Source: Nocardioides conyzicola (lineage in GTDB: Bacteria; Actinomycetota; Actinomycetes; Propionibacteriales; Nocardioidaceae). From it: a DNA stretch of 64,000 bases. The position numbers and the translations under genes are program-made. Shown here in pieces: positions 55,381 to 63,217 of this stretch; within the stretch, counting starts at the first letter, position 1; every line of letters starts with the position of its first letter. The DNA lies in the NCBI RefSeq assembly GCF_039543825.1, contig NZ_BAABKM010000002.1, forward strand, positions 404,133-468,132, read 5' to 3'. Below the pieces are notes generated by a model. That model saw only the letters and a program-made list of their open reading frames with translations. It made no database searches and had not been told where the DNA came from.

Positions 55381-56184
55381 TCAGTGCAGGGCGACCAGCT
55401 GGTTGAGGTCGTCGGTCGGCAGCCCGTCGTCGGCGACCGCCGTGACAGAGGACCAGTCGAGGTTGACGTTGCCGGTGACCGTGGTCATGAAGGCCGTGTC
55501 CGCGGCGTCGCGGCCGGTGGCGATCCGCACCAGCGAGGTGCGCGGCGCGAGGGCGGTCGCGTCGACGACGTACCAGGCGCCGGAGACGAAGGCCTCGACG
55601 ACCGCGTGGAAGTCCATCGGGTCGCACCCCGGCGCGTAGACGGCGGTGAGGCGCGCCGGGACCCGGATCGCGCGCAGCAGCGCGATCACCAGGTGGGCGT
55701 AGTCCCGGCAGACGCCGGCGCCGCTCAGTAGAGTGTCGGTCGCGCCGGTCGTCGGCCCGCTGCTGCCCGGGACGTAGACCAGGCGGGTGCCGACCCATGA
55801 CGAGACGGCGGCGAGCAGGTCGCCGTCGCTGACGTTGCCGAACTCGGAGACCGCGAAGCCACCGAACGTGTCGGACTCGATGTAGCGGCTGGGCCGGCGG
55901 TAGAGCGACAGGTCCGCCAGCGAGGGCTCCGGCAGCTCGGCGCTGCCCCGCACCTGGGCCTGGTAGGTGACCCGCGAGAAGCCGGGAGGCAGGGTCACGA
56001 GGTGGAGCCGACCGTCGTGCGGCACGGCCACCTCGACGGGGGTGATCTCGGCGCCGCTCTCGTGCACGACCGAGAACTGCTCGGTGACGTCCAGCCCGGG
56101 AGTCCGGGCGACGGCGATCTGCAGCTCCAGCTGGCACTCGCCGAAGGCGGTGATGCCCAGCTCGGCGCCCACGGTCCTGTCCAT
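55381..56184 (-). CDS. Transglutaminase-like cysteine protein
   Basis: The 267-residue protein has an N-terminal beta domain (to about 110) and a transglutaminase-like core. Its triad is visible: Cys in GAGVCRDYAHLVIALLR (about residue 158), His in MDFHAVVEAFV and Asp in YVVDATALAP. Such bacterial proteins are usually proteases or peptide ligases. No signal peptide, so cytoplasmic. Divergent from the Ser-x-x repeat protein with a 77-bp gap. Substrate unknown. Confidence 0.88.
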   Translation of the reverse strand: MDRTVGAELGITAFGECQLELQIAVARTPGLDVTEQFSVVHESGAEITPVEVAVPHDGRLHLVTLPPGFSRVTYQAQVRGSAELPEPSLADLSLYRRPSRYIESDTFGGFAVSEFGNVSDGDLLAAVSSWVGTRLVYVPGSSGPTTGATDTLLSGAGVCRDYAHLVIALLRAIRVPARLTAVYAPGCDPMDFHAVVEAFVSGAWYVVDATALAPRTSLVRIATGRDAADTAFMTTVTGNVNLDWSSVTAVADDGLPTDDLNQLVALH

Positions 56185-56249
56185 AGGCGGATCGTCACAC
56201 GCTTTCGCCGGTCCCACGACATCGCGACGACAACAGGACGGTGACGTTC

Positions 56250-56255
56250 TACGCT
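56250..56255 (+). promoter_or_regulatory. Leaderless -10 element for the Ser-x-x repeat protein
   Basis: TACGCT, then six bases, then the GTG at 56262. This supports 56262 over the earlier in-frame GTG at 56241, which would lie before the -10. Confidence 0.5.
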
Positions 56256-56261
56256 GATGGC

Positions 56262-56579
56262 GTGGAGAGTCGGCTGTCGTTCCAGTCCCGCAACAGCATC
56301 CTGTCGCTCTGGTCGCACGGATCGGTGCTGAGCATCGGGTCGGTGGGGTCGGCGCTGTCGATCGGCAGCGTCGGCTCGTTCGCGTCGTTCCTCTCGATCG
56401 GCTCCTCGCAGAGCACCCTGTCCGTGCTGTCGCACCAGAGCTCCGGCTCGGTGCTGTCCCACCAGTCCAAGCAGGGCATCCTCGTGTCCCAGCGCAACGG
56501 CGGTCGGGCGCTCGCACCGACCCTGGTCGTCCTGACGGCGCTGACGGCGTACGCCGTCGTGCGGCGCAGCCGCGGTTGA
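56262..56579 (+). CDS. Ser-x-x triplet-repeat protein with C-terminal membrane helix
   Basis: The 105-residue product has serine at every third position from residue 3 to residue 69: 23 consecutive Ser-x-x triplets without a break. The other positions are mostly Ile, Leu, Val, Gly and a few polar residues (for example SVLSIGSVGSALSIGSVGS). After a short QRNGGRA link, a hydrophobic helix (about 83-99) and a basic end (VVRRSRG) suggest a tail-anchored membrane protein. There is no signal peptide. The strict period of three would suit a left-handed beta-solenoid face or a collagen-like rod without proline. I know no characterised family. Third codon positions remain GC-rich, so the frame is real. 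Confidence 0.75.
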   Translation: MESRLSFQSRNSILSLWSHGSVLSIGSVGSALSIGSVGSFASFLSIGSSQSTLSVLSHQSSGSVLSHQSKQGILVSQRNGGRALAPTLVVLTALTAYAVVRRSRG

Positions 56580-56601
56580 CACCGACGAGCATCCTGGAGA
56601 C

Positions 56602-57021
56602 ATGGAGATCCAGCAGGCCCTCGATGCCGTCCGCGCCAACAAGCAGGCGATCCTCACCACCATCAAGCGGGACGGCCGACCGCAGCTGTCCAACGTCCTG
56701 GCCGCCGTCGGCGACGACGGCCTGATCCGGGTCTCGACCACCGCCGACCGGGCGAAGCACGCCAACCTGCGCCGTACGCCGTGGGCGGCGATCCACGTCA
56801 ACGGCGGGGACTTCTGGTCGTACGCCGTCGTCGAGGGCGACGTCACGCTCTCGGACGTCGTCGCGGACGCCCACGACGAGGCCGCCGAGGAGCTGGTCGA
56901 GCTCTACCGCGCCCTGGCGGGCGAGCACGAGGACTGGGACGACTACCGGGCCGCGCTGGTCCGCGACCGCCGCGTGGTGGTCCGGGTCGTCCCGACCCAC
57001 GCCTACGGCATGCTCCGCTGA
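56602..57021 (+). CDS. PPOX-class F420-dependent oxidoreductase-like protein
   Basis: The 139-residue split-barrel flavin/F420-binding protein resembles actinobacterial PPOX-class enzymes. It shows ILTTIKRDGRPQLSNV (strand-loop binding the cofactor), RVSTTADRAKHANLRRTPWAAIHV and the C-terminal RVVVRVVPTHAYGM. It probably reduces an unknown substrate with F420H2. Directly downstream of the Ser-x-x gene (22 bp), likely co-transcribed; GGAG precedes its ATG. Confidence 0.85.
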   Translation: MEIQQALDAVRANKQAILTTIKRDGRPQLSNVLAAVGDDGLIRVSTTADRAKHANLRRTPWAAIHVNGGDFWSYAVVEGDVTLSDVVADAHDEAAEELVELYRALAGEHEDWDDYRAALVRDRRVVVRVVPTHAYGMLR

Positions 57022-57064
57022 CCCCGCGTCGTAACCCCGACCGAGTCGGTCTCGTTGGCCAGGC

Positions 57065-57931
57065 ATGTGGAGAAGCCGGCACGTCGTCCTGGCCATCGCT
57101 CTCGCCACCGGTCTGGGCCTTGCGCTCACCGGTCCGGCGGACGCCAAGCCGAAGCCGGTCCGCTGGGCTGCCGCCGCCGAGGCCAGGATCCACCCCGGCA
57201 CGATGATGTACACGCAGGGCGCCCAGTGCACCGCCAACTTCGTCTACCGCGACCGGGCCGGGCGCGTGTACGTCGGGTACGCCGCCCACTGCGCCGGCCT
57301 CGGTGAGGCCACCGACACCAACGGCTGCCAGGCGAAGTCCGTGCTGCTCGGCACGAAGGTGACCTTCGTCGAGGGCGGCAGCGTCGTCGACGGCGGCACC
57401 CGCATCGCCACCGGCACCCTCGTCTACTCGTCCTGGCGCACCATGCACCGCCTGGGCACCAAGAACGCCAACACCTGCGCCTACAACGACCTGGCGCTGG
57501 TCCGGGTCAAGCCGCGTGACGTCGCCAAGGTGAACCCGTCGATCCCCTTCTGGGGCGGCCCGACCGGCATCGACACCGACGGCACCGCCGCCGGCGACCG
57601 CGTCTACACCTACGGCAACTCCAGCCTCCGCGCCGGCATCGCGCTGCTCTCGCCGCACACCGGCGTCAGCCTCGGTGACGACGCCGCCGACGGCGGCTGG
57701 TCGCACCCGCTCTACACCGTGTCCCCGGGCGTCCCCGGCGACTCCGGCTCGGCGTTCGTGAGCGCCGACGGCAAGGCCATCGGCGTCCTGTCCACCCTCG
57801 GCCTGGCCCCGCTCCCGGCGTCGAACAACATCGGCGACCTCGGCAAGGAGCTCGCCTACGCCAAGGCGCACTCCGGCATCAAGGGCCTGCGTCTGGTGAG
57901 GGGCACCGAGCCGTTCAACCCGGTGCTCTGA
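57065..57931 (+). CDS. Secreted trypsin-like (S1) serine protease
   Basis: The 288-residue protein has a signal peptide (residues 1-27, cleavage near ADA-KP) and a chymotrypsin-type domain. The triad is His in VGYAAHCAG, Asp in AYNDLALVRV and Ser in GVPGDSGSAF. Four cysteines could form two disulfides. Presumably extracellular; the substrate may be proteins or peptidoglycan peptides. No operator or riboswitch seen. It is the last gene of a run from 56262. Confidence 0.87.
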   Translation: MWRSRHVVLAIALATGLGLALTGPADAKPKPVRWAAAAEARIHPGTMMYTQGAQCTANFVYRDRAGRVYVGYAAHCAGLGEATDTNGCQAKSVLLGTKVTFVEGGSVVDGGTRIATGTLVYSSWRTMHRLGTKNANTCAYNDLALVRVKPRDVAKVNPSIPFWGGPTGIDTDGTAAGDRVYTYGNSSLRAGIALLSPHTGVSLGDDAADGGWSHPLYTVSPGVPGDSGSAFVSADGKAIGVLSTLGLAPLPASNNIGDLGKELAYAKAHSGIKGLRLVRGTEPFNPVL

Positions 57932-58083
57932 GGGTCGGCGCGCGCTCCCTCGCGGCCCGTTCCTCAAGGCACCTGCAAGGTTGGTCCACCGGTCGGCCAA
58001 GGCTCGTCCACATCCGGCGACGGGGCGCATTCCCCGTGTGAACCTTCTCGGGCAAGCCGTTCACAGCCTTGGGAGCAACTCGG

Positions 58084-59358
58084 ATGAAGACCCACCTCGT
58101 CAGCACCGCCGCCGCCGTCCTGGTGCCGGTCGTCCTCACGCTCGGCGCGGCCCCGGCCGTCGCCGCAGCCGACCCGGGCGGCAACAACGGCACGATCAAG
58201 CTGAGCGAGGTCGGCGGTCCCGAGGACCAGAGCAACGACCCGAAGCTGTCGTGCTCCTTCGAGGTGCAGTGGTACGGCTTCGACAAGGGCAACCTCTACT
58301 CGACGGTCTCCTTCGAGGGCCAGGGCGCGGACGCGAAGGTCGGCGTCACCGCCAACCACCTCAGCCCCGTCTTCATCGGCGAGGACGCCGCTGGCGGCGG
58401 CACCGACCACGACGCCACCCAGGTGTACACCCTCGCGTTCGACGCCCCGCCCGCGAACGCGAAGGCCGGCTACCACGTCAAGATCACGACCCGCAACGAC
58501 GGGGCGAAGGGCGCCGACACCAAGTTCAAGGTGTTCCACGTCGAGCCCTGCGCCGTCGTCACCCCGCCGGTCGTCACCCCGCCCGTCGTCACCCCGCCGG
58601 TCGTCACCCCGCCCGTGGTCGACCCGCCCGTCGTCACCCCGCCCGTGGTCGACCCCCCCGTCGTCACCCCGCCCGTGGTCGACCCGCCCACCGACCCTGT
58701 GACCAGCGACCCCGGTGTCCCGACGCCGGCCGTCGTGCCGTGGGACTGGAACTGGCAGTACGCCGCGCCCGCCTGTGACGCGCTGACGGTCGACTACCCG
58801 TCCAACATCCCGTCGGGCCAGGCCAACGACGTCAACATCCGCTTCGCCACGTCGACCGGCCAGTTCTCGCTCAACTTCCACGACAACACCGGCACGTGGG
58901 ACGGCCGCACGGTCTTCACCTACGCCAACCACGCGCAGTGGCCGGCCGGCCTCACGGCGTACGACGTCGTCTGGGTCCAGGTCGGCGGCACCAACTACCA
59001 CTGGCAGGGCACGGTCGCCTGCGGCACCTCGGCCCCGACGCCGGCCACGCCGGCGCCGGCCACCCCGGCGCCCGCCGCCGCGGTCGCCGAGGTCCTCGGC
59101 TTCAGCACGACCACCACCGTCGTCCGCCGGGGCACGGCGCCGCAGGCCGACTGGATCACCGTGAGCGCGACCGACGCCGACGTGGTGCAGGTGCAGCAGC
59201 TGAACAAGGGCACGTGGACGTCGAGCCGCACCGCCGCGGTCCGCGCGGACGGCACCGCCAAGGTGACGTTCCCGCGGCTCGCCAAGCGCGGCACCTACAA
59301 GTTCCGCGTCGTCGTCGACGGCACCGCCACCAAGACGCTGAAGGTCAAGGTCCGCTGA
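58084..59358 (+). CDS. Secreted protein with Pro-Val repeat linker and Ig-like C-terminus
   Basis: The 424-residue product has a signal peptide (residues 1-28) and an N-terminal beta domain with two cysteines (to about 155). A repetitive linker of V-V-T-P-P and V-V-D-P-P units follows (about 157-203), then a second domain with W-D-W-N-W and two cysteines (about 215-320), a Thr/Pro/Ala linker and an Ig-like end (ADGTAKVTFPRLAKRGTYKFRV). No enzyme motif. The linker would stretch through the wall. ATG at 58084 with GGGAG eight bases upstream. Probably an adhesin or wall-linked protein. Confidence 0.75.
   Translation: MKTHLVSTAAAVLVPVVLTLGAAPAVAAADPGGNNGTIKLSEVGGPEDQSNDPKLSCSFEVQWYGFDKGNLYSTVSFEGQGADAKVGVTANHLSPVFIGEDAAGGGTDHDATQVYTLAFDAPPANAKAGYHVKITTRNDGAKGADTKFKVFHVEPCAVVTPPVVTPPVVTPPVVTPPVVDPPVVTPPVVDPPVVTPPVVDPPTDPVTSDPGVPTPAVVPWDWNWQYAAPACDALTVDYPSNIPSGQANDVNIRFATSTGQFSLNFHDNTGTWDGRTVFTYANHAQWPAGLTAYDVVWVQVGGTNYHWQGTVACGTSAPTPATPAPATPAPAAAVAEVLGFSTTTTVVRRGTAPQADWITVSATDADVVQVQQLNKGTWTSSRTAAVRADGTAKVTFPRLAKRGTYKFRVVVDGTATKTLKVKVR
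58552..58692 (+). repeat. 15-bp tandem repeats coding V-V-T/D-P-P linker
   Basis: About nine contiguous units of GTCGTCACCCCGCC(C/G) or GTGGTCGACCCGCCC encode alternating P-V-V-T-P and P-V-V-D-P. Copies are nearly identical, so unit number is likely to vary between strains, and misassembly is possible here. Confidence 0.85.
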
Positions 59359-59410
59359 CCACGACCCGGCGCACCAGGTCGGCGGGAAGCGCACCGACGC
59401 GGGTCATGCG

Positions 59411-59746
59411 CTAGAGGTAGAGACCGGTGGCCTGGTCGCCGACCCGCTCGGCGGCGACGGCGTGCACGTCCCGCTCGCGCATCACGACGTAGAGCTCGCC
59501 GTGGACCTCGACCTCGGACTTGTCCTCGGCGTCGAAGAGCACCTTGTCGCCGACCTCGACGGCCCGCGCCTGCGGCCCGACCGCGACCACCTTGGACCAG
59601 GCGAGGCGGCGCGCGCCCATGGCGGCGGTGGCGGGGATGACGATCCCGCCCGAGGAGCGGCGTTCGCCGGCCTCACGGTCGACCTCGACGAGGACCCGGT
59701 CGTGGAGCATCTTGATCGGGGTCTTGCTGCCCAGCGAGTCACTCAC
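59411..59746 (-). CDS. GroES-like co-chaperonin, stand-alone
   Basis: The 111-residue product matches Cpn10/GroES: KMLHDRVLVEVD, the mobile loop with RRSSGGIVIP, SKVVAVGP, VGDKVLFDAED and the end segment YVVMRERDVHAV. It has an extra 12-residue N-terminus and a tail (DQATGLYL). The mobile loop has S-S-G-G-I-V-I-P, able to bind GroEL, but no groEL is adjacent. It is probably a paralogue of the main groES. GTG start; downstream of the DUF3618 gene by four bases. Confidence 0.82.
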   Translation of the reverse strand: MSDSLGSKTPIKMLHDRVLVEVDREAGERRSSGGIVIPATAAMGARRLAWSKVVAVGPQARAVEVGDKVLFDAEDKSEVEVHGELYVVMRERDVHAVAAERVGDQATGLYL

Positions 59747-59750
59747 GGCG

Positions 59751-60005
59751 TCAGTTGACGACCTTGCGGATGACCACGAACAGCGCGACCACGCCGACGA
59801 CGCCACCGACGACCTTGAGGATGTTGTCGGTGCGCGGCGCGCCGGTCTCGGCGTCCACGAAGTGCGCCTTGATGCTGCTGACCTCGCGGCTCACGATCGT
59901 CTTCGGGTGCGCGCGGTAGAGGAGCTGGTCGATCGTCGTCGCCAGTTGCTCCCTGGTCTGCTCGATCTCGCGCTCGAGAGCGGACAACGAATCGTCCTTG
60001 CTCAC
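59751..60005 (-). CDS. DUF3618 family small membrane protein
   Basis: The 84-residue protein has the DUF3618 pattern: an N-terminal coiled helix (LEREIEQTREQLATTIDQLLYRAHPKT) and a C-terminal hydrophobic helix (about 63-82). Common in actinomycetes, function unknown. The GTG at 60005 follows GGAGGAG. It lies just upstream of the GroES-like gene and they may form one unit. Confidence 0.85.
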   Translation of the reverse strand: MSKDDSLSALEREIEQTREQLATTIDQLLYRAHPKTIVSREVSSIKAHFVDAETGAPRTDNILKVVGGVVGVVALFVVIRKVVN

Positions 60006-60061
60006 AGGTTCTCCTCCGTCGACGGGTTCGGGGTGAGGCTATCAACCACGCGGTACCCAGG

Positions 60062-60814
60062 TCAGGGCCGGGGCATCGCCGTACGCGGGTCGAATCCGAA
60101 GGGCAGCTCGAGGCGGTGGGCTCGCATCAGCTCCTCGTCGGTGAGCACGTCGTACGTCGCCCCGTCGGCCACGACCGTGCCGCCGCTGAGCACGACGGAG
60201 CGCGGGCAGAGCTCGAGGGCGTACGGCAGGTCGTGGGTCACCATCAGCACGGTGACGTCGAGCGAGCGCAGGATGTCGGCGAGCTCACGCCGCGAGGCGG
60301 GATCGAGGTTGGAGGAGGGCTCGTCCAGCACCAGGATCTCCGGCTCCATCACGAGCACGGTCGCGACCGCGACCCGGCGGCGCTGCCCGAAGGACAGGTG
60401 GTGCGGCGGGCGGTCGACGTGCTCCGCCATCCCGACCTGCTCCAGTGCGTGCATGACGCGGCGGTCCAGCTCGGCACCCTTGATGCCGAGGTTGGCGGGC
60501 CCGAAGGCGACGTCGGCGCGGACGGTGCCCATGAAGAGCTGGTCGTCGGGGTCCTGGAAGACGATGCCGACGCGGCGGCGGATCTCCGCCAGGTTGGCCT
60601 TCTCGACCGGGAGGCCGCTCACGGAGACGGTGCCGGCACCCGCGGTGTGGATCCCGTTGAGGTGCAGCACGAGTGTCGTCTTGCCGGCGCCGTTGGGCCC
60701 GAGCAGCGCGACCCGCTCGCCGCGGTGGACGTGCAGGTCGACGCCGAAGAGCGCCTGGTGGCCGTCGGGGTAGGCGTAGGCCAGGCCGCGGACGTCGAGG
60801 ACGGGGGTGGTCAC
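60062..60814 (-). CDS. cbiO: ECF-type metal importer ATPase (CbiO family)
   Basis: The 250-residue ATPase has Walker A GPNGAGKTTL, Q-loop VFQDPDDQLF (typical for CbiO), signature LSFGQRRRVAVA, Walker B ILVLDEPSSNLDP and switch His in MVTHD. It drives cobalt or nickel uptake with the membrane subunits encoded just upstream. GTG start four bases after cbiQ's stop; last gene of the operon. Confidence 0.94.
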   Translation of the reverse strand: MTTPVLDVRGLAYAYPDGHQALFGVDLHVHRGERVALLGPNGAGKTTLVLHLNGIHTAGAGTVSVSGLPVEKANLAEIRRRVGIVFQDPDDQLFMGTVRADVAFGPANLGIKGAELDRRVMHALEQVGMAEHVDRPPHHLSFGQRRRVAVATVLVMEPEILVLDEPSSNLDPASRRELADILRSLDVTVLMVTHDLPYALELCPRSVVLSGGTVVADGATYDVLTDEELMRAHRLELPFGFDPRTAMPRP

Positions 60815-60818
60815 GTCG

Positions 60819-61487
60819 TCACCGTGGCATCTTGCCGGTGTAGCCGCGCGACAGCATCGCCAGGTGGACCCGCTCGCCGCGCTCGTAGGACCGGATGAAG
60901 AGCGCGCCGGCCGACCGGGCCAGCACCGGCCAGTGCCGCGGGTTGCGCGCCGTGAAGCCGCGCGACTCCCGGGCGACCTTCATCCGCTGCATCTCACCGG
61001 TGACGACGTCGAGGTAGCGGACCATGAACGCCATGATCTGGACGAGCTGCTGCGGCAGCCGCAGGCGCTCCAGGCCGTGCAGCAGCTCGGTCGGCTCCGT
61101 GGTGGCGGCCAGGGTCAGGCTGGCGAGGACGCCGAGCGTGCCCTTCACGAGCAGCGCGATCCCGGCCTCGAGCCCGTGCTGGCTGACGCTCACCCCGAGC
61201 ACCTCGGTCTGCGGGCCGGTGGCGACGAAGGGCAGCAGCACGGCGAAGAAGACGAAGGGGACCTCCACGACGGTGCGCTTGAGCAGGTACGTCGGGGGCA
61301 CCCGCGAGACGCCGATGACCACGGCGATCGCGAGGGCGTAGACCGCGAACGCGGCGTACCAGTCCCGCGGCGTCGCGACCACGACGATCATGAACGCGAG
61401 CAGCGTGAGGATCTTCAGGTGCGCGGGGACGCGGTGGATCGCCGAGTGGCCGTGGAAGTGCAGCTTGTGACCGTGCCCGGCGCCCAC
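60819..61487 (-). CDS. cbiQ: ECF transporter transmembrane component (CbiQ family)
   Basis: The 222-residue protein has four to five helices and the coupling motif ARESRGF (A-R-x-x-R-G) plus a second SRGYTGKMP that contacts CbiO. The N-terminus is His-rich (GHGHKLHFHGHSAIH), consistent with metal handling. Overlaps its neighbours closely in the cbiMNQO order. Confidence 0.93.
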   Translation of the reverse strand: MGAGHGHKLHFHGHSAIHRVPAHLKILTLLAFMIVVVATPRDWYAAFAVYALAIAVVIGVSRVPPTYLLKRTVVEVPFVFFAVLLPFVATGPQTEVLGVSVSQHGLEAGIALLVKGTLGVLASLTLAATTEPTELLHGLERLRLPQQLVQIMAFMVRYLDVVTGEMQRMKVARESRGFTARNPRHWPVLARSAGALFIRSYERGERVHLAMLSRGYTGKMPR

Positions 61488-61488
61488 G

Positions 61489-61764
61489 TCAGGGACGCTC
61501 GTCCCGCGACCGGCGCCGGCGAGCCAGGTAGGCGAGGCCGCCCGCCAGCGCCAGCACGACGAGCACGCCGATGACGCCGGACACGCTGCCGTAGCCCCCG
61601 AAGACGCTGTCGTGGGTGCGCTCGCTGCCGGCGAAGCCGTGGTCCTGGGAGACCTTGGAGAGACCGTCGGGGCTGCCGCTCGCGAACCGGCTGACGACCC
61701 CCGCCAGGACCAGTGCCACCAGCAGGACGCCGAGCAGCACCGCCTTGGTGCTGGGCCGCCTCAC
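61489..61764 (-). CDS. PDGLE-domain protein (CbiN-like component)
   Basis: The 91-residue product has two hydrophobic helices flanking a loop with S-G-S-P-D-G-L-S, the PDGLE-type signature of the small component in cobalt/nickel ECF importers. Its GTG overlaps the cbiM stop, and it ends two bases before cbiQ begins. Confidence 0.88.
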   Translation of the reverse strand: MRRPSTKAVLLGVLLVALVLAGVVSRFASGSPDGLSKVSQDHGFAGSERTHDSVFGGYGSVSGVIGVLVVLALAGGLAYLARRRRSRDERP

Positions 61765-62465
61765 GCCGCCGCCTCCGTCTCCGAGGCGGTGGTGCGGATC
61801 TCGAGCTCCCGGCGCTCCAGCACCGGGCGCGCGCCGTACACGAGGTCGGGCCGTACGGCGAGGATCGCGCTGACCGCCAGGAACGTGATGACGCCCTCGC
61901 CGATGCCGATGAGGACGTGGACGCCCACCATCGCGGTCGCGAGCTTGTCGAGGTCCAGGTGGGTGGCACCACCGACGGCGTACAGGGCGACGAAGAGGAA
62001 GGCCGCGACCGGGACCGACACGAACGCGCCGACGCCCGCCTGCAGCGGCACCAGCGAGAGCCGCTTCGGCAGGACGGCCTGCATCAGCTTGAACACCAGG
62101 TAGCCGACCGCCACCGTGGTGAGGCCCATCAGCGTGATGTTGGTGCCCAGGGCGGTGATCCCGCCGTCGGCGAAGAAGAGGCACTGGACGAGGAAGACCA
62201 CGCTCATGCACAGCACCGCCGTCCACGGACCTACGAGCACGGCCGCGAGCGCCCCGCCCATCAGGTGACCGCTGGTGCCGACCCCCACCGGGAAGTTGAG
62301 CATCTGGACCGCGAAGACGAACGCCGCGACGAGCCCCGCCATCGGTGCGGTCTTGTCGTCCAGCTCCTTGCGCGCCCGGACGAGGGCGGTGCCGACGCAG
62401 ACGGCGGCGAACGCGCCGGTGGCGGCCGAGGTCGGCGCGTCGAGGAAGCCGTCGGGGACGTGCAT
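61761..62465 (-). CDS. cbiM: Cobalt/nickel ECF substrate-binding membrane protein (CbiM family)
   Basis: The 234-residue protein starts MHVPDGFLD, the metal-binding N-terminus of CbiM/NikM, in which His2 is a ligand. It continues with about six helices and FPVGVGTSGHLMGGALAAVLVG. Cobalt or nickel cannot be told apart from sequence. No cobalamin gene or B12 riboswitch is near, and a Nur-like direct repeat lies upstream, so nickel is a fair alternative. The ribosome binding site AGGAGAG precedes the ATG. Confidence 0.93.
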   Translation of the reverse strand: MHVPDGFLDAPTSAATGAFAAVCVGTALVRARKELDDKTAPMAGLVAAFVFAVQMLNFPVGVGTSGHLMGGALAAVLVGPWTAVLCMSVVFLVQCLFFADGGITALGTNITLMGLTTVAVGYLVFKLMQAVLPKRLSLVPLQAGVGAFVSVPVAAFLFVALYAVGGATHLDLDKLATAMVGVHVLIGIGEGVITFLAVSAILAVRPDLVYGARPVLERRELEIRTTASETEAAA

Positions 62466-62535
62466 GCGCTCTCCTGTCGGCGTGCCGGGGTCGGGCGATA
62501 GGTTGGGCGTGCCCGAGACTGCTCAGCCTACGTTA

Positions 62536-62552
62536 TTGCACATTGTTTGCGA
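62536..62552. promoter_or_regulatory. Nur-like direct repeat between cbiM and bcp
   Basis: TTGCAC-ATTGT-TTGCGA has the TTGC-N7-TTGC spacing described for nickel-responsive Nur boxes (TTGCAA-N5-TTGCAA). It lies between the divergent importer and peroxiredoxin genes. Match is partial. Confidence 0.35.
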
Positions 62553-62568
62553 CAAGGAGTCCACCCCT

Positions 62569-63060
62569 GTGAGCCAGCGCCTCTCCCCCGGTGACACCGC
62601 TCCCGAGTTCACGCTCACCAACGACGCCGGCGAGGAGGTGGGTCTCAGCGACTTCCTCGGTCGCAAGGTGATCGTGTACTTCTACCCCGCCGCGATGACG
62701 CCCGGCTGCACCAAGCAGGCCTGCGACTTCACCGACTCCCTCGACTCGCTGCAGGCCGCGGGCTACGAGGTCGTCGGCATCTCCCCCGACAAGCCGGCCA
62801 AGCTGGCGAAGTTCCGCGAGCGCGACGGCCTCACCATCACGCTGCTCTCGGACCCGGACAAGATGGTCCTCACCGAGTACGGCGCGTTCGGCGAGAAGAA
62901 GCTCTACGGCAAGGTCGTCGAGGGCGTCATCCGCTCCACGGTGGTCGTCGACGAGGACGGCAAGGTCTTCCTGGCGCAGTACAACGTCAAGGCCACCGGC
63001 CACGTCGCCAAGCTGCGGCGCGACCTCGAGCTCAACAACGCGGACGAGGAGCCGCGCTGA
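62569..63060 (+). CDS. bcp: Thioredoxin-dependent thiol peroxidase (Bcp/PrxQ)
   Basis: The 163-residue atypical 2-Cys peroxiredoxin reduces peroxides. The peroxidatic Cys in PAAMTPGCTKQACDF is followed five residues later by the resolving Cys, as in Bcp. GTG start with AAGGAG ten bases upstream. Followed by a tRNA gene after 32 bp. Confidence 0.95.
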   Translation: MSQRLSPGDTAPEFTLTNDAGEEVGLSDFLGRKVIVYFYPAAMTPGCTKQACDFTDSLDSLQAAGYEVVGISPDKPAKLAKFRERDGLTITLLSDPDKMVLTEYGAFGEKKLYGKVVEGVIRSTVVVDEDGKVFLAQYNVKATGHVAKLRRDLELNNADEEPR

Positions 63061-63092
63061 GCGGAGTTCGCGGTCTGAGAGACTGCCGTCGC

Positions 63093-63168
63093 GCGCCCGT
63101 AGCCCAACGGCAGAGGCACCACGTTTAGGTCGTGGCCAGTGAGAGTTCGAATCTCTCCGGGCGCACCA
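63093..63168 (+). tRNA. tRNA with Leu anticodon TAG but short variable arm
   Basis: Acceptor GCGCCCG pairs perfectly with CGGGCGC. Anticodon stem CCACG/CGTGG encloses TTTAGGT, giving TAG (63126-63128) with G37. T arm GAGAG/CTCTC, discriminator A, encoded CCA. Anticodon, G37 and A73 fit leucine (CUA codons), yet the variable region is only five bases (CCAGT), whereas bacterial tRNA-Leu normally has a long variable arm. D arm reads GCCC...GGC with a C-A mismatch. Confidence 0.85.
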
Positions 63169-63205
63169 CATCGGCCAACCCGCCCCGAGATGTGACGGCG
63201 GTCAC

Positions 63206-63211
63206 TAGAGT
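63206..63211 (+). promoter_or_regulatory. Leaderless -10 element for the BASS transporter
   Basis: TAGAGT, then six bases, then the ATG at 63218. Confidence 0.5.
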
Positions 63212-63217
63212 CCGCGC

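Noticed and set aside
62466..62568. Possible cobalamin riboswitch upstream of cbiM
   Set aside because: The gap is only 103 bp and lacks the B12-box sequence; too short for the element.
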